Notes under the pieces: generated by a model
What the model saw: only the letters and a program-made list of their open reading frames with translations
The model's database searches: none
Told to the model about the DNA's origin: nothing
Shown: positions 28,771-38,850 of the stretch, in pieces
Position numbering within the stretch: the stretch's first letter is position 1
Layout of the letters: each line of letters starts with the position of its first letter
Program-made: the position numbers and the translations under genes
Source of the DNA: Sedimentisphaerales bacterium
GTDB lineage: Bacteria > Planctomycetota > Phycisphaerae > Sedimentisphaerales > SM23-30
Direction: 5' to 3'
Assembly: GCA_016930295.1 (NCBI GenBank)
Contig: JAFGHE010000091.1
Coordinates: 1 to 48,997 of the forward strand
Length of the DNA: 48,997 nt

Positions 28771-30147
28771 TTATACCGATTTATACGGATGGAACATGGA
28801 ATGGATATATTTTTTCCATTCATTTTCCGTAAGAATGTCTCTGATTTCGTCGTCCTCGGTCCATATTTCCTTCAGACGTTGGACTAATAGACAGGTATTC
28901 ACATTGATCAGGTTATAATGATACGTTTTAACAAGCTGTTGGTCTTCTTTCTGTTCCTGATGACAGGAGATGGAATTAGGATCGATTTGATGGATTGTCA
29001 TCTGATGTATCGTGCCGGTTGGATTGGTGCCGTTAAGATCGATCAGATCCAGGATCACATCGCCGGCTTTTTCACTCGAATAGTCAAAACCGGCCAGATG
29101 ACCGCTGGAGACAGGATTGTCTAGACTGGCTCCGATAAATTCGATACCCTCATATTGGACCGAACAGGGCCCCCAGTAATCGAAATAATTATCTCTGGGT
29201 TGTGCCAAAATACGCGCCGTTCCGGGTCCCGGCGGGTTATCGGCGTCGTACGGGCGGTTATCAATAGAGCCGTAGTTGGGATCGGAGATCAGAACGCCCA
29301 TATAAAACACCTGGATATCATTTTCGCTCTCGTTGACCATATCAACAAAGAGAGTGGTCGTTTCTCCAATGGAGAGGGTGATTTCAGAGTGACCATCACT
29401 ATCGAGGATATAGTAATTCAGATCAGGAACCGGCGCCGGTGGTTCGTTGGGTTCAGGTGTCTGAGGTGGTTCCGGAAGGGTGACGGCAGAGGCGCCCCAG
29501 AGCCAGTATTCAGAAAACAGGAACAGGTCATTCATTTCGATGATCCCGTTTAAGTCGAGATCGACCAATTCGCAGGCACTGTTTTCCCGGCAGTCCTGTT
29601 CGAGCCAGAAAGAGGTCATGATATAAAAATCCTCAAGGTTGACCAGATCGTTATTATTAAAATCGCGGCTGGGGGAATGGTGAAAGTAGATACAGGAGCG
29701 TGGTTCATCCCAGCTTTCGTTGTAATCGTAAAATCCTACATTTGGATCACCGATTCCTACGGCGTGGTAATCCACAATGAACCAATTGTCTGCCTGGGCG
29801 TTTTCATCGGTGTACATATCGATTCCCCATATCCAGGAGTCAAAGTATTCCCAGACGATTGCTTCATTGCCGGCGGCGTCAAAACGCGAGCCGGCCCAAT
29901 CCCCGGTGTTTGGGTCCCAGCCGCGTGCGTACACATTGGCCAGGTCTCTGTCTATCCCGGCTACGAAGAGTCCCCCATTCCAATAACCGTTATCATTGGA
30001 ACTTACTATTAAGGTTAAGGTGCTTCCTACCATTAGATCTCTCCCGTCAAAAGGCGTGCATCCGTCCGGTTCAAAAACTGAAACCATTACCTCTCCGGAT
30101 GCCAAAGTGATCAGGCAACATATCATTATTAAAGCTTTTGTCAGCAT
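28771..30147 (-). CDS. Secreted protein with dockerin type-I-like repeat pair
   Basis: Signal peptide MLTKALIMICCLITLASG; DFNNNDLVNLEDFYIMTSFWLEQDC...DLDLNGIIEMNDLFLFSEYWL; strong SD aaaggaggaggt. Confidence 0.8.
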   Translation of the reverse strand: MLTKALIMICCLITLASGEVMVSVFEPDGCTPFDGRDLMVGSTLTLIVSSNDNGYWNGGLFVAGIDRDLANVYARGWDPNTGDWAGSRFDAAGNEAIVWEYFDSWIWGIDMYTDENAQADNWFIVDYHAVGIGDPNVGFYDYNESWDEPRSCIYFHHSPSRDFNNNDLVNLEDFYIMTSFWLEQDCRENSACELVDLDLNGIIEMNDLFLFSEYWLWGASAVTLPEPPQTPEPNEPPAPVPDLNYYILDSDGHSEITLSIGETTTLFVDMVNESENDIQVFYMGVLISDPNYGSIDNRPYDADNPPGPGTARILAQPRDNYFDYWGPCSVQYEGIEFIGASLDNPVSSGHLAGFDYSSEKAGDVILDLIDLNGTNPTGTIHQMTIHQIDPNSISCHQEQKEDQQLVKTYHYNLINVNTCLLVQRLKEIWTEDDEIRDILTENEWKKYIHSMFHPYKSV

Positions 30148-30757
30148 GGCGGACCTCCTCCTTTGTTATCGTCAATAAATCGGTGCAATTTTTTTCCATC
30201 AGCGCGTAGTTTTCCTGCTGAATCACTGCCGATAATCGTCAGGAAGAGTGACAACGAAAAAAAATGACGTAATTTTACTGTTAATGTGAAAATGTACTAA
30301 TTGTAACGCTATATAGTTTTCCTTTTCCGTCTAATAAGCGTTTCTGAGTCGAGACATGTTGATTGAAAAAATGATAAATATTTCAATTTTAAATCAGAAT
30401 TCAAACTAAGTTATTATTATGATTATAGATAATAGGACTTAAAATAATTTTCGACAGGAACGGCAGGAGTATTCCCGGGGAGCTGGAAGTAGGGATTATG
30501 TCGAATGTATCGATTATACTTTTTATTGATATATACGAGGGATAGACTAATCAATAATGGCCTGCCATGAAGAATTTATATATAGATCATTCCAAAAGCT
30601 ATCCGATAATTATATATGGATACTTAAATTGACCTGTTTTCAATCTTAAATAAAAGTAAACAAATAATTACTAATATTTATCGACTACCATCCTTAATAT
30701 ATAAGATCTTGTTATCGCCCGGCATTTGACTTTGGCGGACTCCCTTTCCGGAAGCTT

Positions 30758-30827
30758 TTGGTTTTAAGCTCAGGATTGAGGAGAGTCTTACGTAAGAAGG
30801 AATCCTGAAGAACTAGAACAGAACCAA
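30758..30827. ncRNA. Nested inverted-repeat structure in a long intergenic region; candidate structured RNA or regulatory element
   Basis: Nested pairs: TTGGTT/AACCAA (30758-30763 / 30822-30827), CAGGATT/AATCCTG (30771-30777 / 30801-30807), CTTACGTAAG (30787-30796). Confidence 0.3.
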
Positions 30828-31020
30828 AGAGAACAAAAAATTAAAATCGAAAGAGGAATTTCGTCGAAGTGGCTTTAAGTGTCTGTAAAACAAGTAATTA
30901 TATGAATACGAGTTTTTTGCTATTTTACAAAAAAGTAATCAACATTTTGAATGTCAGCAACGCCTATAGAAATAGAGTGGCCGATATGTTCTGCAAGATG
31001 GGGCAGAGGTATATTTCTAT

Positions 31021-31052
31021 ACTGGCGTTGTTCCTGCATAAGGACAACGCCA
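31021..31052. repeat. Strong inverted repeat (hairpin) in the intergenic region
   Basis: actggcgttgttcct-gcata-aggacaacgccagt: near-perfect stem with a single bulged T. Confidence 0.7.
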
Positions 31053-31379
31053 GTTCAATTGGCATAGAGCTGGATACTGATATGTAATCACCAGGAAACC
31101 ACTGGAACATAAGCGATTTTAATTTAAGGAGTTACATATATATCTATGAATCATGGATTTAATAGTAAGCCCTGCGGGATTACATTTTATCCGAAACCAG
31201 AGTATCAACGAGGATTTTACTGAGTAATTTACGGACACTCTGAGAATGAAAATAGTAGGAATCCATACAATGAGTGAGAGAGATTTCGCCGTATCGCCGA
31301 TATAGACCCACCCGATATATTTAATGGAGAGATTGTTTGATATAAGTTTGTTTTATTTACAGGATGGTAGAGAAAACTA

Positions 31380-32804
31380 ATGAATGATTCAATGAACAGC
31401 AATAGCAATGGCAACCCAGATGTGGATCATATGAGTAAGATAGCCTGTCAGTATGCGGGTTATTTGCCGATACCACTGCGTGATGTACCGCCCCAGTCCC
31501 TGGCGGCATTAAAAGTGTATCTTCTGATTGATCAGAAGTATCAGTTATATCGTAATACGTTTTTGCATTTTGAGCAAAAGGATTATGATAGGCTGCTGGA
31601 ATCGGGTGTGGATTATGTCTATATACCCGTGGATGACCATGAGCAGTATTTCCGGACTGTAGAAGAACATCTGGAGACCATTATTTCGAATCCCCAGACT
31701 CAGGTTGAGCAAAAGGCTAAAATTCTCTATTCCACCAGTATGGAACTGGCGAATCACCTGTTAAAGGAACCGCCGGGAAAAGGGGAGGTTGACCGGGCCA
31801 CCAAAGTATCGCGGGCCACGGTTAAATTAATACTGCAGAATAACAAGTCATTTAATAATCTTTTTAAGGTATCCAATCATGATTTTTATACCGCGACGCA
31901 TCTGGTCAATGTCTGCACGAATGTGATTGGCCTGGCCCAGCGGACCGGAATTGTTGATTCCAAGTCATTGAACAGGATAGGGACGGGGGGGCTTCTTCAT
32001 GATGTGGGAAAAATATTCATTCCTACTGAAATTCTGAATTCACCGAAGACGTTAACCTCGGAGCAGCATACCTTAGTGAGGTCCCATGTTGATCGTGGTT
32101 GTGAGCATCTCTCTCGGGTGGACGATTTTCCTGATGAGGTAATGGATGTGGTATCACAACATCATGAGAGGATGGACGGTTCCGGTTATCCCCGGGGGCT
32201 CAAGGGTGATAAAATCTCGATTTATGGGCGTCTGGCCGGCATTGTCGATACATTTGAGGCTATGACATCAGTCCGGCCTTATCGTAAGGAGGTGTATTCG
32301 TTCAGTGATGCCATGCAGCAGCTCGAAGATGAATCACCGGACAAATATGATACGGATATAGTCCGGGTCTTTAATCGGCTGATGGATCAGCAATTCAGTA
32401 GCCGTCAGGCGGGCAGTGACGGCAGTCAGGAGGACTACCTTTATAACGGCGCTGAAGGCACATCCAAAGCCAGGAAGGACGAATACCCCCAATATCATTT
32501 TCGTTTAAAAGCCAAATTACGAAACATTAATTATCAAGACCAGAATTTCACGTTTGAGCCTTCCCGGGAGATTGTTTTGCATACCATCTCCAGATCGGAG
32601 CTCGAATTATTAAGCCCGCATCCTATTGTCAAAGGTCAGAATATCTGTGTCACGGTAGCGCGGGGCAAGCCGTTGAAAACATTTAACCTTATTGCCCAGG
32701 TTAAATGCTGTATGGATCACACGAACGGCTGGTATACCGTAAAGGCCAGGTTCCATAAGCTCCAGACGGATGAATTAATCAACGATATCAAGGAAATATC
32801 ATAG
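31380..32804 (+). CDS. HD-GYP domain phosphodiesterase with degenerate C-terminal PilZ domain (paralog of 7370-8803)
   Basis: LHDVGKIFIPTEIL ... QHHERMDGSGYP; shares AGYLPxPLRxVPPxSLA...YQLYR and SNHDFYTATHxVNVCT with the paralog; PilZ motif residues altered. Confidence 0.92.
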   Translation: MNDSMNSNSNGNPDVDHMSKIACQYAGYLPIPLRDVPPQSLAALKVYLLIDQKYQLYRNTFLHFEQKDYDRLLESGVDYVYIPVDDHEQYFRTVEEHLETIISNPQTQVEQKAKILYSTSMELANHLLKEPPGKGEVDRATKVSRATVKLILQNNKSFNNLFKVSNHDFYTATHLVNVCTNVIGLAQRTGIVDSKSLNRIGTGGLLHDVGKIFIPTEILNSPKTLTSEQHTLVRSHVDRGCEHLSRVDDFPDEVMDVVSQHHERMDGSGYPRGLKGDKISIYGRLAGIVDTFEAMTSVRPYRKEVYSFSDAMQQLEDESPDKYDTDIVRVFNRLMDQQFSSRQAGSDGSQEDYLYNGAEGTSKARKDEYPQYHFRLKAKLRNINYQDQNFTFEPSREIVLHTISRSELELLSPHPIVKGQNICVTVARGKPLKTFNLIAQVKCCMDHTNGWYTVKARFHKLQTDELINDIKEIS

Positions 32805-32854
32805 AAACAGGAATGGCGTATCGTTCAATCGCGGCAAGGAGCCGGGCGGCAGGA

Positions 32855-34891
32855 TTACAAGGTAATGGAGACGGTGAGGAATTTTTTAAATATAGTAAAC
32901 ATGTCTTTTTTGTTGAGAGGTTTAGAGAGGTAATCATCGCATCCCGTCTCAATACATTTTTCCCTGTCTCCCTTCATAGCGCTTCCTGTTAAGGCGATAA
33001 TAGGAAGTTGGATGCCCGCCTCACGTAAATATTTTGTCACATCATAGCCGTTCATTCTGGGCATTTGCATATCCATGAGAATCAGGTCAAACGATTGAAT
33101 GGAATCCAGTAATTGAATAACTTCTGAGCCGTCGTTTACGAGGGTGGTTTTCAGGCCGGCTTTTTTTAGGATTAAATCAATTAATTTTTGATTGGTCAAA
33201 TTATCTTCCGCCACGAGTATATGTCCCTGAAATTTGAGATTATCATCGTTGTCGGAAAGAGTAAGGCGTGTCTGGATTTGTTTTTCGCCCAATAAGGGAG
33301 TTGATTCCCCGATATCGATATTGGCAGGTATGAGCAGGGTAAAGGTTGATCCGGAACCCACCTGGCTTGTCACGGTAATGGAGCCGCGCATGATTTCGGT
33401 AATACTCTGCGTAATTGCCAGGCCGAGTCCTGTTCCGCCGTAATGTCGGGTAGTGCTGCCGTCTGCCTGCTGAAAGGCCTGAAAGATGTCGGTGAATTTA
33501 TTCTGCGGAATGCCGATTCCCGTATCCTCTATATCAAAACGTATATAGTATTTGTTATTTTTATATTCCAGGGAAACAATGACATGGATATGACCCTGTT
33601 TCGTGAATTTTATGGCGTTTCCGACGAGATTGATAAGGATTTGCTTAAGACGGGTCGGGTCGGTTTTAATTATTTCAGGTAATTTGGTTCTATGCAGGAT
33701 TTTGAATTCCAGGTCTTTTTCCCGCGCGCCGCCGGCCATCAGGGATTCGAGGTTGTTGAGTATCTCTTCCAGGCTGCAGGCGATGGTTTCGACCTGGAGT
33801 TTTCCCGCATCGATTTTGGAGAGATCAAGGATGTCATTGACCAGAGTTAACAGGCTCTTGCAGGCCCCGTCAATGGTATATACATAATCCCTTTGTGTGA
33901 AGGTAAGTTTTTCGTGTTTTAATAATTCACAAAATCCTATGATGGCATTCATAGGAGTACGGATCTCATGGCTGATATTGGCCAGAAATTCATTTTTCAG
34001 CCTGTTGGCCTCTTCCGCTTTCTCTTTGGCCAGGCGCAGGTTCAGTTCCGCTGTTTTCCACAGGGTAATATTTTTATCAACTCCTCGATACCCTTTAAAT
34101 TCGCCTTTCTGGATGATGGGAAATCCGTTTTTCAGCACGCAGGCCAGGCTGTTGTCCTTCCGGACAACCCAGTTTTCGATATCCACCATACGTTCATTTT
34201 GATCAAATATCGAGTTAAAGGTATCGGATATTTTTTCGGCTTCTTCTTTCGTCATAAAGTCATACAGTGTTTTTCCGATAACATCCGAGGCATCATAGCC
34301 GAGAAAGTTTTTGATGGATTCGGAAACATAGGTATATCGACCTTCGGTATCGAGTTCCCATATCCAGTCTTCACTGCAGAGAACAATGTCACTGAGTCTT
34401 TGATTGACTTTTTCCAGTGATTCATTCTGCAGGCAGGCCAGGCATGCACGGGCCAGTTTAACATTTAGCGGGATAAGAGATTTGACGATATAGGGATCCA
34501 GGTCCTCGTTGTTTTTAATGATGAAGATAAGTCCGAAATCCGGCAGTTCCATCAGGTGGTAATGGTTATTATCCTCAGTGCAGCCGTGGAGCGGCAGGTT
34601 TTGGATAAAATCGGGTAATGGATTGTCCTGGCGGCATGGAGGTATCAACGTCGCGATTGCCTGATAATATTTGCGCTGGTAAAGTGAGCGAGGTATGGAG
34701 TAAATGGGTTCGTAGTGATAATTGTTGTTCTGATCGTTTTTTAAGATTAAAATGCCGCCGGCAGAGCAATTGAGTTTTCTCAGATACGTGGATAAGCATT
34801 CTTTTAACATATTGCGCAGATCGAGACTGTTGCCAATGGACATGGCGATCTCGTAAAATATTAATTGAATTTGCTCTGCTGATAGCTGCAT
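32855..34891 (-). CDS. Hybrid sensor histidine kinase (GAF-like, PAS, HisKA, HATPase, receiver)
   Basis: NEFLANISHEIRTPMNAIIGFCELL; TRLKQILINLVGNAIKFT; GTGLGLAITQSI; ILVAEDNLTNQKLI...LILMDMQMPRMNGYDVTKYLR. Confidence 0.93.
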   Translation of the reverse strand: MQLSAEQIQLIFYEIAMSIGNSLDLRNMLKECLSTYLRKLNCSAGGILILKNDQNNNYHYEPIYSIPRSLYQRKYYQAIATLIPPCRQDNPLPDFIQNLPLHGCTEDNNHYHLMELPDFGLIFIIKNNEDLDPYIVKSLIPLNVKLARACLACLQNESLEKVNQRLSDIVLCSEDWIWELDTEGRYTYVSESIKNFLGYDASDVIGKTLYDFMTKEEAEKISDTFNSIFDQNERMVDIENWVVRKDNSLACVLKNGFPIIQKGEFKGYRGVDKNITLWKTAELNLRLAKEKAEEANRLKNEFLANISHEIRTPMNAIIGFCELLKHEKLTFTQRDYVYTIDGACKSLLTLVNDILDLSKIDAGKLQVETIACSLEEILNNLESLMAGGAREKDLEFKILHRTKLPEIIKTDPTRLKQILINLVGNAIKFTKQGHIHVIVSLEYKNNKYYIRFDIEDTGIGIPQNKFTDIFQAFQQADGSTTRHYGGTGLGLAITQSITEIMRGSITVTSQVGSGSTFTLLIPANIDIGESTPLLGEKQIQTRLTLSDNDDNLKFQGHILVAEDNLTNQKLIDLILKKAGLKTTLVNDGSEVIQLLDSIQSFDLILMDMQMPRMNGYDVTKYLREAGIQLPIIALTGSAMKGDREKCIETGCDDYLSKPLNKKDMFTIFKKFLTVSITL

Positions 34892-36009
34892 TATTCTGCC
34901 AGTACTCCGACGACCGATGTCTTGTTATAGAACTCCAGATAATCTTTTTGGCTGTTGGCGATTTCGCCGATGGTCAGGGCGCCGATAAGAGGGATATCGT
35001 TATGGGACACCGCCTCCAGTTCGCGAATAAACTCATCTCCCAGGAAGAGAACCCGGGAAATACAGTCGATAAACAGGATGGTTTTTTTCTCACACTCGGT
35101 ATTAAAGGTATTCTCACTGAGGGTGAGTGCGGTATGGGCCGCATTGACCAGGGAATCGACATCACCGGTAAGAATATGAACATAAGATTCCTGAGGTACT
35201 TCTCCCACGCAGACCAGAGAATCATTTTCGCCGGCCATTAAAGGATCACGTACGATTTTTTCGGTTCCCAGTTTGTTAATGCCGAAGGGATAACTCTTGG
35301 CGATATCAAAAAAGTTGTCATCCGTAAACGTCATTTGAGAATGTTGTTCGACTACTTCGCGATAGACCTGGAAAGCCGGTTTCCAGTCCAGGGTTTGAAT
35401 GATATTCTGGTCAGACTCAGTTACTTTATAGGGACCTGCCACTTCGTTCCAGCCATGACAGACCCCCACACCACTTTCCATATTCAGCATGATTAAAATC
35501 ATGCTATCCTGAATGAGTCCTTCGTTGGTAAACAGGCATGGTTTTTGTTTGAGGCTCAGGGAGCCGGCGCCGCCGCCGATGTAATTAAACTCCAGGCCAA
35601 ACACATTGAAGAGGCTGTCAATGACGGCGCCGATTCGTTTGGCGAATCCATCCACAAAGACCAACATGGTTTTGGTGTCACCGGTAGAGAGGCTTTCATC
35701 GATTTGCGATTCATAGTCAATCTCCATATCACTTAAACGGGATATGGTCTGTACCTGTGCGTCTTCAAATAAGCCGGCGACAATACATCCTTTGGACAAT
35801 TTATCTTTGCCATAGATGATTTCCGGAAAGATTCCGCCAAAGATTGGTTTTGACAGGCTTTTTAATTTTTGATTGACATTATCGGGTGTAAAGCCGTTTT
35901 CATCACAGGCCAGCACCAAGATGGATCGAACGTCATCATTGTGTGACATCGTGTCAATTAATTCGTTAAATTGCTCAACAGTTCCGGTTTTATCTGCTTT
36001 TATAATCAT
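34891..36009 (-). CDS. FIST domain sensory protein
   Basis: 372 aa; SILVLACDENGFTPDNVNQKLKSLSKPIFGGIFPEIIYGKDKLSKGCIVAGLF ... PLIGALTIGEIANSQKDYLEFYNKTSVVGVL; TAATG stop/start overlap with the downstream kinase. Confidence 0.87.
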   Translation of the reverse strand: MIIKADKTGTVEQFNELIDTMSHNDDVRSILVLACDENGFTPDNVNQKLKSLSKPIFGGIFPEIIYGKDKLSKGCIVAGLFEDAQVQTISRLSDMEIDYESQIDESLSTGDTKTMLVFVDGFAKRIGAVIDSLFNVFGLEFNYIGGGAGSLSLKQKPCLFTNEGLIQDSMILIMLNMESGVGVCHGWNEVAGPYKVTESDQNIIQTLDWKPAFQVYREVVEQHSQMTFTDDNFFDIAKSYPFGINKLGTEKIVRDPLMAGENDSLVCVGEVPQESYVHILTGDVDSLVNAAHTALTLSENTFNTECEKKTILFIDCISRVLFLGDEFIRELEAVSHNDIPLIGALTIGEIANSQKDYLEFYNKTSVVGVLAE

Positions 36010-36482
36010 TGTAACTTTTCCCCTTTTCTATGAATAGAAGCACCAGCCCGGCAAATAAGACTTTATTTGTATCGGGCGTCAGGAAGTTGACCTTTTATAT
36101 ATCCCGGCTTGAATTTTATATAATTATGAGAACAGGGATTTTCTATTTCATTTATCAGACGTCGTGTGCCAGTATAGTTATAACTGATTATATATCAAGA
36201 GGTAACAAATCTCTACGTGTGGGTGATAACAAGGGATGGATTCAAATATTCAGGATTTTTCTTAATTTCTGCAGTATGCTGAGGGGAACTAGTCAGATAT
36301 GTCCTATAATACTGAACAAATTGGTGACTTACTCATTATCAATGGAAGAATCTTTATAGTAAAGGGTGTACAAAATACCAGTTCAAGCGAATGCCCATCC
36401 CGGGTATAAGTATTTTTACTGATTTTAAAATCGGCCAAAATGATTGCAGAGCAAACAGAGGGATGTTCTTAAATTATGAAAA

Positions 36483-36571
36483 GATGCGCCCGTCAAAAGT
36501 AGATATTGGCAATTAAAATCGTTGTTTTTAATCCAGAAACAAGCGTTCGAAATACTTTTGACGCTGTCGTC
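36483..36571 (-). mobile_element. MITE-like element copy B (89 bp, inverted), TSD TGAAAA at 36477-36482 and 36572-36577
   Basis: GATGCGCCCGTCAAAAGTAGATATTGGCAATTAAAATCG...ATACTTTTGACGCTGTCGTC; ~94% identical by eye to copy C in reverse orientation; perfect 6-bp flanking repeats. Confidence 0.92.
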
Positions 36572-36697
36572 TGAAAAGTTACTTGAAATAGTGGCAGGAA
36601 TGATTATGATTTACATAAGATATTGCATAAGTTATTCTGAGATAAAGAGTTGTCATGACAGTTGTGCGAGGGGGCAGAAAGAACTGGAGCGTATAAG

Positions 36698-38026
36698 TTG
36701 TCCGATATCGATGATTTCAAGGCGCTGTGCAAAGTAGCCGGTGTGTCTATTGAGGCAATCAGTGATATTTCCGTTTTATCAGAACAGGTTAGGGCGGGTA
36801 CTCTGATTATTCCGAATTCACTGGCTATTCACCCGATGGAAGGTGCGGATGGAGATTTTGAAGGCAGGCCCGGAGAGTTGACCTGCCGTCGTTATAAGCG
36901 GTTTGCGGCCGGGGGCGCCGGGCTGATTTGGGTGGAAGCCATTGCGATGGTTCCTGAAGGTCGAGCCAATCCCAGGCAACTATGGCTTCATGAAGGCAGC
37001 CTGGATGCTTTTGCGGAAATGGTCGCAATGATGCGTCAGGCGGCCACGGAAAGTATGGGGCCGGATCATAAACCAGTCATAGTTGCTCAATTGACCCATT
37101 CCGGACGTTATAGCAAGCCCGACGGTATCGCCAAACCGCTGATTGGTCAAAGGGACCCATACAGAGATCCGCTGATGCCGGAAGCCAGGCCAACCACGGA
37201 CAGGGAATCAAAAGTTGACGATCATTGCATTATGACAGATGAGTATCTGGACGATTTACAGCAGGCTTATGTTAAAGGGGCCGGGCTTGCGTTTAAAGCA
37301 GGATTTGATGCCGTCGATATCAAATCCTGTCATGGTTACCTTGTGAATGAACTGCTGGCCGGCCGGGACCGAAAAGGCAGGTACGGAGGTTCCTTTAAAA
37401 ACAGAACCCGGTTTATGCTGGAAATCATTGATAAAATTCATGTGACACTGGGTATGGACAGAGTGGTTACGACTCGTCTGGGCTTTTATGACGGTATTCC
37501 TTATCCATACGGCTGGGGGGTTGATAAACAGGATTATACCCGTTGCGACCTGACAGAGCCGAAAAAGCTGCTGAAAGAATTGAATGATCGCGATGTGCGT
37601 TTAATCAATTTTACGATTGCCAATCCCTATTACAACCCGCACCTCGGTCGGCCGTTCAACCAGCCGGTCAAGGGCGGCTATGCCGAGCCGGAAGATCCGC
37701 TCAGGGGCGTGCAGAGATTGATTGATATAGCCGGTCAGGTCCAGAGAGAATTTCCGGAACTGGCCCTGGTGGGGACCGGCTATAGCCGACTGGGCTATCG
37801 CATGGGCCATGTAGCCGCGGCGACGAAAGCCTCCGGCCGGGCCAGGGTGATCGGAGTCGGCAGAATGGCGTTTGCGTATCCGGATTATGCCAAAGATTTA
37901 CTTATCAGGGGGACTCTGGATAAAAATAAGGTTTGTGTCGGCTGCAGCGGCTGTTCTCAGCTTTTGCGCAATGGTCAGCCGGTTGGGTGTGTGGTACGAG
38001 ATAATAAGGTGTACGGCTTGAAATAA
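36698..38026 (+). CDS. NADH:flavin oxidoreductase / Old Yellow Enzyme family
   Basis: TTG start at 36698 with SD ctggagc preferred over track 36662; NSLAIHPMEGADGDFEGRPGELTCRRYKRFAAGGAGLIWVEAIAM, GFDAVDIKSCHGYLVNELL. Confidence 0.88.
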   Translation: MSDIDDFKALCKVAGVSIEAISDISVLSEQVRAGTLIIPNSLAIHPMEGADGDFEGRPGELTCRRYKRFAAGGAGLIWVEAIAMVPEGRANPRQLWLHEGSLDAFAEMVAMMRQAATESMGPDHKPVIVAQLTHSGRYSKPDGIAKPLIGQRDPYRDPLMPEARPTTDRESKVDDHCIMTDEYLDDLQQAYVKGAGLAFKAGFDAVDIKSCHGYLVNELLAGRDRKGRYGGSFKNRTRFMLEIIDKIHVTLGMDRVVTTRLGFYDGIPYPYGWGVDKQDYTRCDLTEPKKLLKELNDRDVRLINFTIANPYYNPHLGRPFNQPVKGGYAEPEDPLRGVQRLIDIAGQVQREFPELALVGTGYSRLGYRMGHVAAATKASGRARVIGVGRMAFAYPDYAKDLLIRGTLDKNKVCVGCSGCSQLLRNGQPVGCVVRDNKVYGLK

Positions 38027-38053
38027 TGATTGGCAATCTGAAAGGATAACACA

Positions 38054-38848
38054 ATGGATGAGATGCCGGTAGCAATTGTAACCGGAGGCAGCCGGGGAAT
38101 CGGTAAAGGGATCGCTAAGGAATTGGCTGGTCTGGGGTATGCCGTGGTAGTCAATTTTTATGGTTTCAGGGATAACCAGCCCAACGATACCACGGCCCGG
38201 CAAACACAGAGGGAAATCCGGGAGTCCGGGGGTATCTGTGAGATATGTCAGGGTGATGTAGCCGGCGAACAGGACAGGGGGGCTTTGGTGGATTTTGTCA
38301 GGGAAAAATTCAGTCGTTGTGACATGCTGGTTAATAACGCCGGCGTAGCTCCTTTGCAGCGCAGGGACATTCTCGAATCGACCGAGGAAAGCTATGATCG
38401 GGTCATGAATATCAATCTCAAAGGTCCGTACTTTTTGACACAACGTGTGGCAAACTGGATGATCGAACAAACAAAAACACATTCGGATCGGTCCTTCAGG
38501 ATATGCAATATCAGCAGCATTTCCTCTTATACGAGCAGCCCGAGCCGGGGTGAATATTGCCTGAGCAAGGCAGGTATCAGTATGATGACCCGGCTTTATG
38601 CCGACCGGCTGGCATCCTATGGGATTGGTGTCTTCGAGGTTTGTCCCGGCCTGGTCCGGACGGATATGACCAGCGCGGTCAGGGAACAATACGATACGTT
38701 GATTGCTGACGGATTAACACCGATCAAACGCTGGGGTTATCCTGAGGATATTGCCAAAGCGGTCGGAGCGATTGCGCAAGGACGTCTGGATTTTTCGACC
38801 GGTCAGGTCATCCATGTGGATGGTGGATTTCATATAAGGCGATTATAA
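38054..38848 (+). CDS. Short-chain dehydrogenase/reductase (3-ketoacyl-ACP reductase-like)
   Basis: VAIVTGGSRGIGKGIAKELA; LVNNAGVAPLQ; ISSISSYTSSPSRGEYCLSKAG; PGLVRTDM; VIHVDGGFHIRRL. Confidence 0.92.
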   Translation: MDEMPVAIVTGGSRGIGKGIAKELAGLGYAVVVNFYGFRDNQPNDTTARQTQREIRESGGICEICQGDVAGEQDRGALVDFVREKFSRCDMLVNNAGVAPLQRRDILESTEESYDRVMNINLKGPYFLTQRVANWMIEQTKTHSDRSFRICNISSISSYTSSPSRGEYCLSKAGISMMTRLYADRLASYGIGVFEVCPGLVRTDMTSAVREQYDTLIADGLTPIKRWGYPEDIAKAVGAIAQGRLDFSTGQVIHVDGGFHIRRL

Positions 38849-38850
38849 AG

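Noticed and set aside
30036-30062. CCCGTCAAAAGGCGT as a sixth MITE end
   Set aside because: Lies inside the dockerin protein's coding sequence, has no second TIR and no TSD.
36522-36737. ORF 36522-36737
   Set aside because: Overlaps MITE copy B and the start of the OYE gene; spurious reading of repeat sequence.
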